Shown: positions 58,370-64,000 of the stretch, in pieces
Position numbering within the stretch: position 1 is the stretch's first letter
Layout: every line of letters starts with the position of its first letter
DNA from: Couchioplanes azureus
GTDB lineage: Bacteria > Actinomycetota > Actinomycetes > Mycobacteriales > Micromonosporaceae
NCBI RefSeq assembly: GCF_014648355.1
Contig: NZ_BMQY01000004.1
Location: 109,893 to 173,892, forward strand
Reading direction: 5' to 3'
DNA length: 64,000 nt
The notes under the pieces: model-generated
The model's database searches: none
Seen by the model: only the letters and a program-made list of their open reading frames with translations
Told to the model about the DNA's origin: nothing
Program-made: the position numbers and the translations under genes

Positions 58370-59455
58370 TCAGACGGTGCGCAGGTCCAGGGTGTGCCAG
58401 ACCAGGGAGTCCTGGTCGCCGGTGGACCACCACAGCACCCCGTTGCGGGCGTACGCGGCACTGACGGCCGCCCCGACCTCGACCGTGCGCCGGTCGCGCA
58501 GGTCGTGCACGGTCAGCCCCTCGGTGCCGGTGAGGGCCGAGTTCGGGTTCGCCTCCGACAGGATCTCGAAGCGGTCCAGGAGGGCCACGTCGGGAATCGC
58601 CGCGGCCGCCGTGCCGTCGGCGATGCGCCGCCGGTCGCCGCCGTCCGGGCGCATGGCGTCGATGCGGGCCGGTCCCGCCGAGGTCAGCACCAGCACCCGG
58701 CACCAGGCCGGTCCGCAGGTCGCCAGCTCGGTGCCCGAGGAGGTGACCCGCCGCTCCTCGGGGGCGGTCAGCGAGCGCAGCCTCGTGGTGCCGGTCTGGT
58801 CGCCGCTGCCGTCGGTCAGCCAGGGCCAGGACGTCAGGGCCCAGGTGCCGGGCTCGCGGCGTACCGTGACCGACCCGCCGGCCAGCGGGACCGACCGGAT
58901 CTCGGTGACGTCGGTCTCCTCGGCGGACGCGGCCCACCAGGCGCGGCCCTCGGCGATCACCACGTCCCACTGGGAGCCGAAGAAGAGCGGGTTGCCGGTG
59001 TCGCGGGTCAGGCGCCGCACCCCGGTGCCGGAGGTGGAGGCCGCCCAGAGCTCGGTGGGCCCGCCGCCGGCCGACTCGGTCCACACCAGATCGGTGCCCG
59101 AGACGGTCATCGTGGCGAACTCCGGGTGCGAGTCCAGCGGGCGCCGGCGCAGCTCCCGCGGCGTGCCGTCGGCCCCGCGCAGCACGAGCCGGACCGCGGT
59201 GCCGTCGGGGCTGGGTGCGGTGCCGGCGCTGGTGCGCGCGTCGAGGAAGAGCAGCGGCTGGTAGACCGGCCCGTCGGGCAGGTTGCCGGGGATCTCGGCC
59301 CGGGCGGCGCCCGGCCACGCCTGCGCCAGGCTCGTCCGGCCCGCGGGCGCGGGCTCGTCACCGCCCGGCGGGTACGCGACGAGCAGGCCGGCGGCCACCA
59401 GCGAGACCGCCAGCGCCATTCCGGCCGGGGCGCGCCACCGCCGGCCGCCGCTCAT
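58370..59455 (-). CDS. secreted/anchored beta-propeller-like protein
   Basis: A 361-residue protein with one N-terminal hydrophobic segment (GMALAVSLVAAGLLVAY) as signal or anchor. The rest is strand-rich with repeated Trp and Asp-Gly turns: GAPS-type start DGTAVRLVLRGADGTPRELR, DLVWTESAGGGPTELWAAST, SQWDVVIAEGRAWWAAS, VLWWSTGDQDSLVWHTLDLR. Six or seven such blades point to a TolB/WD-like propeller. Its ATG 59455 overlaps the stop of the TIGR03943 gene (ATGA), making it the third gene of a permease operon. Binding partner unknown. Confidence 0.68.
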   Translation of the reverse strand: MSGGRRWRAPAGMALAVSLVAAGLLVAYPPGGDEPAPAGRTSLAQAWPGAARAEIPGNLPDGPVYQPLLFLDARTSAGTAPSPDGTAVRLVLRGADGTPRELRRRPLDSHPEFATMTVSGTDLVWTESAGGGPTELWAASTSGTGVRRLTRDTGNPLFFGSQWDVVIAEGRAWWAASAEETDVTEIRSVPLAGGSVTVRREPGTWALTSWPWLTDGSGDQTGTTRLRSLTAPEERRVTSSGTELATCGPAWCRVLVLTSAGPARIDAMRPDGGDRRRIADGTAAAAIPDVALLDRFEILSEANPNSALTGTEGLTVHDLRDRRTVEVGAAVSAAYARNGVLWWSTGDQDSLVWHTLDLRTV

Positions 59456-60159
59456 TCGTACTGCTGCTTCGGCGCGGCGATCTCCTGCCAGCTCTGCACC
59501 TGCAGGTACGGCACCTCGGCGCCGTTGACCGGGTCCTTGCCGACCCGCTCGGAGTACGCGCCGACGACCCGGATCCAGGTGTCCGGGGCGACGCCGGCGG
59601 GACCGTTGCCGGCCAGGCCCACCTTGATCGGGCGGCCGTCCGCGGCGCAGCAGGACAGGACCATGCGGGCCAGCATGGGCTCGCCGTCCGGGCCCGGGGT
59701 GACGAAGCCGGTGAGCCGCAGCGTCCGGCCGGTGAGGCTGCGCCCCTGGTCGAACACCGCCCGGGACGCGTAGTCCAGCAGGCCCACGTCGACCGGCTCG
59801 CCGGCCGGCAGCGGCGGATAGTCCGACGCGGAGCCCTGCGCGGCCAGCACGCTGCCGGCCTGAGCGGCGGCGTACGAGCCCAGCGCGGGCGGCGCCACGA
59901 GCAGCAGGCCGAGCACGGGCAGGATCAGCAGCCAGCCGACCCGCGGCTCGTGGTGGTGGTGCTCCTCGGCTGGCGTCCGGCGCGGGCGCAGCTCGTACCA
60001 GAGCGTCATGACACCCGCGGCGACCAGCAGCAGACCCGCGCCGATGAGGAAGGGCCGCAGGCCCTCCTTGACGTAGCGCAGGTAGAGGTCGCCGAGGCTG
60101 GCCTTGAGGACCGCCCCGCCGAAGAGCAGCATCACCACGGCCTGGGCCTGCCGGTTCAC
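59452..60159 (-). CDS. TIGR03943-family membrane protein (permease partner)
   Basis: A 235-residue protein: two helices at the N-terminus (AVVMLLFGGAVLKASLGDLY and PFLIGAGLLLVAAGVMTLWY), a His-rich cytosolic loop (EEHHHHEPR), a third helix (VGWLLILPVLGLLLVAPPAL), then an outer domain with GRTLRLTGFVTPG and MVLSCCAADGRPIKVGL. This is the family that always accompanies a DUF318 permease. GTG 60159 overlaps the permease stop (GTGA). The histidine run and Cys pair hint at metal handling; transport substrate unproved. Confidence 0.87.
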   Translation of the reverse strand: MNRQAQAVVMLLFGGAVLKASLGDLYLRYVKEGLRPFLIGAGLLLVAAGVMTLWYELRPRRTPAEEHHHHEPRVGWLLILPVLGLLLVAPPALGSYAAAQAGSVLAAQGSASDYPPLPAGEPVDVGLLDYASRAVFDQGRSLTGRTLRLTGFVTPGPDGEPMLARMVLSCCAADGRPIKVGLAGNGPAGVAPDTWIRVVGAYSERVGKDPVNGAEVPYLQVQSWQEIAAPKQQYE

Positions 60160-61163
60160 AGCAGCACCACCCCCGCGAGCGAGCCGGCGAGGACCGCGAC
60201 GGCGAACGTCACCGGGGCGAAGCGCGCGGCGAAGCGGCGGCCGAAGACGCCGGTCTGCATGCTGATCAGCTTGAGGTCGACCATCGGGCCGACCACGAGG
60301 AACACCAGCCGCGAGGTCAGCGAGAACTGCGACAGCGAGGCCGCCACGAACGCATCGGCCTCGCTGCAGATCGACAGCAGCACGGCGAGGACGGCCAGGG
60401 CGAGTACGGACAGCAGCGGGTCGTCCGCCAGGGTGGTGAGCCAGGACTCCGGCACCGCCACGTTGATCGTGGCGGCGGCCGCGGCGCCGAGGACCAGGAA
60501 CCCGCCCGCGTGCATCACGTCGTGGCGGGCGGCCGCCCAGAAGGCGTTGCCCCGGCTCATGCCCTCCAGGTCCGGGCGGTGCGGCAGCTTGATCCATTCC
60601 GCCTTGCCCAGGCGCAGCCACAGCCAGCCCATGGTCACGGCCACGACCAGGCTGGCGCCCCCGCGGGCGACGACCATCTCGGGGTTGCCGGGGAAGGCGA
60701 CCGCCGTGGCGGTCAGGACGATGGGGTTGATCGCCGGCGCGGCGAGCAGGAACGCCAGCGCCGCCGCCGGGGTCACGCCCCGGCGGATCAGCGAGCCGGC
60801 GATCGGCACGCTGCCGCACTCGCAGCCGGGCAGCACCACGCCGGCCAGCCCGGCGGCCGGCACGGCCAGCGCGGGGTGCCGGGGCAGCGCCCGGGCCCAG
60901 AACGAGCGGGGCACGAACACGGCGATGACCGCGGACAGTGCCACGCCGAAGACCAGGAAGGGCACGGCCTGCACCAGCACGGAGACGAAGACCGTCGTCC
61001 AGGTCTGCAACCGCGCGTCGGAGACCAGCGCGGCCAGCGGGCCGCGGAAGACGACCAGCAGCACCAGCAGGACCGCGAGGACCTCGACCGAGCCGAACCG
61101 GCGCCCGGGCTCCGGCGGCGCGGCCGCCGCCTGCGCGTCGTGGATCTCGTCGGTTGCTGTCAC
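60156..61163 (-). CDS. DUF318/ArsP-like permease
   Basis: A 335-residue permease with eight or more helices in two halves. Each half bears the family loop: first LPGCECGSVPIAGSLIRRGV, second SICSEADAFVAASLSQF, and AAPAINPIVLTATAVAFPGN between. CECG may bind a metal or thiol compound; relatives include the organoarsenical exporter ArsP. It is the first gene of a three-gene operon with the TIGR03943 partner and propeller-like protein. GTG 61163 has GGAG 9 nt upstream. No Zur-like box is seen in the short gap before it. Confidence 0.88.
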   Translation of the reverse strand: MTATDEIHDAQAAAAPPEPGRRFGSVEVLAVLLVLLVVFRGPLAALVSDARLQTWTTVFVSVLVQAVPFLVFGVALSAVIAVFVPRSFWARALPRHPALAVPAAGLAGVVLPGCECGSVPIAGSLIRRGVTPAAALAFLLAAPAINPIVLTATAVAFPGNPEMVVARGGASLVVAVTMGWLWLRLGKAEWIKLPHRPDLEGMSRGNAFWAAARHDVMHAGGFLVLGAAAAATINVAVPESWLTTLADDPLLSVLALAVLAVLLSICSEADAFVAASLSQFSLTSRLVFLVVGPMVDLKLISMQTGVFGRRFAARFAPVTFAVAVLAGSLAGVVLL

Positions 61164-61257
61164 GGGAGGTGCTCCGGGTCGCGGTCGGGTGCGGGCCGCG
61201 ACCCACCCTACCGGGTCACGCGCCCGTTCCGGCTGCCGCGATCGGGTGGTGTCTCAC

Positions 61258-61950
61258 CTATGCCGAGCTGCGCATGTGCGCATCCGGCCCGGCCCCGGCA
61301 CCGGCGGCGACGATCCGGTTGCGCCCGCCCGCCTTCGCGGCGTAGAGCGCGGCGTCGGCCCGCGCGACCAGCTCGTCCGGGGTCTCCGCGCCGTCCCAGA
61401 GGGCGACGCCCGCCGAGAACGTCTGGCCCAGCGGGGTCGCGGCCAGCGCCCGGCCGACCGCCGCCCGCGCCTTGTCGAGATCCGCGCCGGGCAGCAGCAC
61501 GGCGAACTCCTCGCCGCCGTCGCGCGCGAGGGTGTCCACCCGGCGCAGCGCGCCGTGCCAGGCCGCGCCGGCCGCCTTGAGGAAGCGGTCGCCGGCGGCC
61601 GGCCCGTGCTCCTCGTTGAACCGCCGGAACCGGTCGAGGTCCAGGACGGCGATGCACACCGGCGTGCCCTCGCGCCGCGCGTGCTCCAGGGCACGGGGCA
61701 GTTCCTCGTTCCAGGCCCGGCGGTTCGGCAGGCCGGTGAGCTCGTCGGTGCGGGCCAGCTCGCGGATCTGCCGGGACTGCCCGGCGACCCGCCGGGAGAG
61801 CCGGGCCGTCCGGACCACCAGCAGGGCGAGCAGCGTCAGGGTGGCGGCCTGCCAGGCGACCGTCCACCTCGGGTCGTCCGGCAGCAGCCGCAGTCCGGCG
61901 ATCGCCGCCGCCGTGGCGGCCGCGACCACCATCCAGCCTCGTCCCCGCAT
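61258..61950 (-). CDS. membrane GGDEF diguanylate cyclase
   Basis: A 230-residue protein with two short N-terminal helices (WMVVAAATAAAIAGLRLL and WQAATLTLLALLVVRTA), a linking coil (LSRRVAGQSRQIRELARTDE) and a full GGDEF domain: ELTGLPNRRAWNEELPRALE, IAVLDLDRFRRFNEEHGPAA and active-site GGEEF (LARDGGEEFAVLL). The motif is intact, so it should make cyclic di-GMP. There is no large sensor domain. ATG 61950 follows AGAGGTGG. It lies 35 nt downstream of the GGDEF-EAL gene on the same strand and is probably co-transcribed with it. Confidence 0.88.
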   Translation of the reverse strand: MRGRGWMVVAAATAAAIAGLRLLPDDPRWTVAWQAATLTLLALLVVRTARLSRRVAGQSRQIRELARTDELTGLPNRRAWNEELPRALEHARREGTPVCIAVLDLDRFRRFNEEHGPAAGDRFLKAAGAAWHGALRRVDTLARDGGEEFAVLLPGADLDKARAAVGRALAATPLGQTFSAGVALWDGAETPDELVARADAALYAAKAGGRNRIVAAGAGAGPDAHMRSSA

Positions 61951-61985
61951 GGAACCACCTCTCGCGAGTCGTGGGGCCCGCCCGG

Positions 61986-64000
61986 TCACGCGGCCACCAC
62001 CGCCCCGGTCAGCGCCGGGATCTCCGGCGCCCACACCGGACGGGAGAACAGGTAGCCCTGGCCGTACGGGCAGCCCATGCCGGCCAGGACGGCCCGCTGC
62101 TCGGCGTCCTCGATGCCCTCGGCCACCACCGCCAGGTGCAGGTTGCGGGCCAGCGTCACGATCGCGTCGACCAGCGCCCGCTGCTGCTCGCTGTCGATGA
62201 TGTCGTCGATGAACGACTTGTCGATCTTCAGCACGTCGACCGGGATCTGCCGCAGGTAGCTCAGCGACGAGTAGCCGGTGCCGAAGTCGTCGATCGCGAC
62301 GCGCACGCCGAGCGCGCGCAGCTCCGCCAGATCGGCGCAGACCTGCTCGGCGTCGCGCAGCACCAGGCTCTCGGTGATCTCGAGCTGCAGCCATCCCGGC
62401 TGGGCCCCGGCCGCGGCCAGGGCGTCGCGGACCTGGTCGACGAAGCCGGGCTGGCGGAACTGGCGCGCCGACACGTTCACGCTGACGTAGCGCGGCGCCC
62501 GCCCGGGGCTCTCGGTCTGCCACTGCGCCAGCTGGCGCAGGGACTCGCGCAGCACCCAGGCGCCGAGCCCGACGATCGCGCCGCTCTCCTCCGCCAGCTC
62601 GATGAAGTGGCACGGCCCCAGCAGCCCCCGCTCCGGGTGCTGCCACCGCACCAGCGACTCGACGCCCACGACGTCGCGGCCGTCCAGGTCCACGATGGGC
62701 TGGTACTGCAGCACGAACTGCCCCGCCTCGACCGCCTCGTGCAGCGCGGTGCGCAGCGCCAGCCGCTCGACCATCGCGGTGTGCAGCTCGCTGCGGTAGC
62801 GCTGCCAGGTCGCCTTGCCCGCGCCCTTGGCCAGGTAGAGCGCCAGGTCGGCGTGGCGCAGCAGTCCGGTCGGGCTGTCCGCGTCGGTGCTGGTGGCGAC
62901 GCCGATGCTGGCCGCGCCGCTGACGATGTGGCTGCCGCCGAGGCCGTCGCTGATCTCGATCGGCGCGCTGAGCGCGGCGACGATGCGCGCCGCGACGTCC
63001 TCGGCGGCGCCGGCGTCCGGGGCCGGGGCGACCAGGATCGCGAACTCGTCGCCACCCATCCGGGCCGCGGTGTCGCGCGCGCCGATGGCGGCCGCGATGC
63101 GCTGCCCGACGGCGACCAGCAGCTGGTCGCCCACGGCGTGCCCGAACGAGTCGTTGACCTCCTTGAAGTCGTCGAGGTCGACGAAGAGCACGCCGAGCTC
63201 GCCGCCGTCGCAGGCGGCGGCGGTGAACGCCTGTTCGAGCCGGTCGCGGAAGAGCACGCGGTTGGCCAGGCCGGTGAGCCCGTCGTGGAACGCCTGGTGG
63301 GCCAGGTCGTTCTCGAGGCGGCGGCGCTCGGTCACGTCCCGGACGGTCAGCACCAGCCCGCGTACGGTCGGATCGTCGCGCAGGTCGCGGGCGGTGCACT
63401 CGACCTGCAGCAGCCGGCGGTCGGCGCACACGGCGGTGAGGTCCGTGCCGTCGTTGTGCCCGGCCCGGGCGTGTTCGAGCAGGGCGGCGAGGGCGTCGTG
63501 GTGGGTGTCCGCGATGAGCCGGGACAGCGGGGTGTCCACCAGGTCGGGGCGGCCCAGGACGGTGCCGGCGGCCGGGCTCGCGTACCGGATGCGGTCGTCG
63601 TCGCCGACGATCAGGATCACGTCGGAGGCGCTCTGGATCAGCGTCCGGAAGTAGGCCTCGCCGTCGCGGCGGCTGATCTCGGCGGCCAGGGCGATGCGGT
63701 CCACGACCATGCCGACCTGGGCGAGCAGGGCCTGCATCGCCGGGCGTACGGCGCGCAGCGTGCCGACCCGCGCGGCGAGCTGCACGGTGCTGCGCCGCGC
63801 CGGCGTGCCCGGCACGACGATCGCCGCCTGCAGCGCGCACGGGAAGCCGGCGGCGGCCGGGTCGCTGGCGACCAGCGTGACCTCCAGGTCCAGCGTGTCG
63901 TCCTCGCCGAGCGGCGTGGGCTCGCCGGTGAGCAGCGTGTAGGGCTCGTCCGGCGGCAGGATGGTGGCGATCGCGGTACGCACGGCCGCGAGCACGTCGT
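61986..64000 (-). CDS. PAS-GGDEF-EAL c-di-GMP protein, 5' end missing
   Basis: At least 671 codons reach the right edge without a start, so the N-terminus lies outside. Visible: an incomplete first part to about residue 110, a PAS domain (AYFRTLIQSASDVILIVGDD), GGDEF (HDGLTGLANRVLFRDRLEQA; AARMGGDEFAILV, intact) and EAL (VGVESLVRWQHPERGLLGPC, VAIDDFGTGYSSLSYLRQIP, LKIDKSFIDDI, VVAEGIEDAEQ). The EAL motif reads ESL but keeps the catalytic Glu, so phosphodiesterase action is possible. No membrane segment is seen in the visible part. Confidence 0.9.
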   Translation of the reverse strand, partial: DVLAAVRTAIATILPPDEPYTLLTGEPTPLGEDDTLDLEVTLVASDPAAAGFPCALQAAIVVPGTPARRSTVQLAARVGTLRAVRPAMQALLAQVGMVVDRIALAAEISRRDGEAYFRTLIQSASDVILIVGDDDRIRYASPAAGTVLGRPDLVDTPLSRLIADTHHDALAALLEHARAGHNDGTDLTAVCADRRLLQVECTARDLRDDPTVRGLVLTVRDVTERRRLENDLAHQAFHDGLTGLANRVLFRDRLEQAFTAAACDGGELGVLFVDLDDFKEVNDSFGHAVGDQLLVAVGQRIAAAIGARDTAARMGGDEFAILVAPAPDAGAAEDVAARIVAALSAPIEISDGLGGSHIVSGAASIGVATSTDADSPTGLLRHADLALYLAKGAGKATWQRYRSELHTAMVERLALRTALHEAVEAGQFVLQYQPIVDLDGRDVVGVESLVRWQHPERGLLGPCHFIELAEESGAIVGLGAWVLRESLRQLAQWQTESPGRAPRYVSVNVSARQFRQPGFVDQVRDALAAAGAQPGWLQLEITESLVLRDAEQVCADLAELRALGVRVAIDDFGTGYSSLSYLRQIPVDVLKIDKSFIDDIIDSEQQRALVDAIVTLARNLHLAVVAEGIEDAEQRAVLAGMGCPYGQGYLFSRPVWAPEIPALTGAVVAA

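Noticed and set aside
1..64000. CRISPR arrays, tRNA/rRNA genes, insertion sequences
   Set aside because: Reading both strands I found no repeat-spacer array, no tRNA cloverleaf sequence, no rRNA-like stretch and no transposase family motif.

Overview
The window is very GC-rich, with short intergenic gaps, many GTG starts, and 4-nt ATGA/GTGA overlaps between co-oriented genes. Its families are typical of actinomycetes: F420-dependent LLM oxidoreductase, DUF397, Scr1-type XRE/DUF5753 regulator, SCO5389-family protein, fused CydDC, and a BlaI-M56 pair. A methyl-accepting chemotaxis protein and several GGDEF/EAL genes suggest a flagellated or motile-spore actinomycete. I infer a Micromonosporaceae member close to Actinoplanes, but the sequence alone does not prove this. 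I saw no rRNA, tRNA, CRISPR array or insertion sequence.

Layout: (1) 1-1670, the 3' part of an F420-dependent oxidoreductase and a family 2 glycosyltransferase. (2) 1677-3080, an aldehyde dehydrogenase facing left. (3) 3221-14160, a tightly coupled left-to-right operon: carbamoyltransferase, GT2, fused GmhB-like phosphatase/GT9 transferase, two GT4-like glycosyltransferases, GmhA-type isomerase, HldE-type kinase/nucleotidyltransferase, SDR, second GT9, and a type IB topoisomerase at the end. Together these could make a nucleotide-activated heptose and assemble it into a carbamoylated glycoconjugate, which is unexpected in a Gram-positive lineage without LPS. (4) 14201-18773, membrane protein, Tat-exported LamG/cysteine-hydrolase protein, divergent DMT exporter/LysR pair, and a small secreted protein. 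(5) 18944-26020, cydA-cydB-cydDC facing left and blaI-M56 peptidase facing right, with two BlaI-like operators between them. (6) 26054-30430, an aminoglycoside-kinase-like protein, a PAS-GGDEF cyclase, a His-repeat YibE/F membrane protein, and an SCO5389-family gene behind a Zur-like box.

(7) 30578-37466, LolA-like lipoprotein-carrier-type protein, chemoreceptor, small unknown protein, two-component system, YcnI copper protein and ECF sigma factor. Two nearly identical 20-bp elements in this block may be response-regulator sites. (8) 37470-41219, ArsR/SRPBCC pair with a palindromic operator, lipoprotein, DUF2277 protein and GT39-like membrane protein. (9) 41227-47965, GGDEF-EAL protein, amino-acid-type binding protein, STAS protein without the usual phospho-serine, MFS exporter and TetR with two matching dyads, and a secreted HAD phosphatase. 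(10) 47966-52321, a less GC-biased region with XRE, DUF397 and TPR regulators and small membrane proteins. (11) 52351-64000, enoyl-reductase-like protein, an unknown gene, CBS protein, aldo/keto reductase, degenerate E1-alpha-like protein, GAF protein, a beta-propeller-like/TIGR03943/permease operon, and two cyclic-di-GMP genes, the last of which runs off the right edge.
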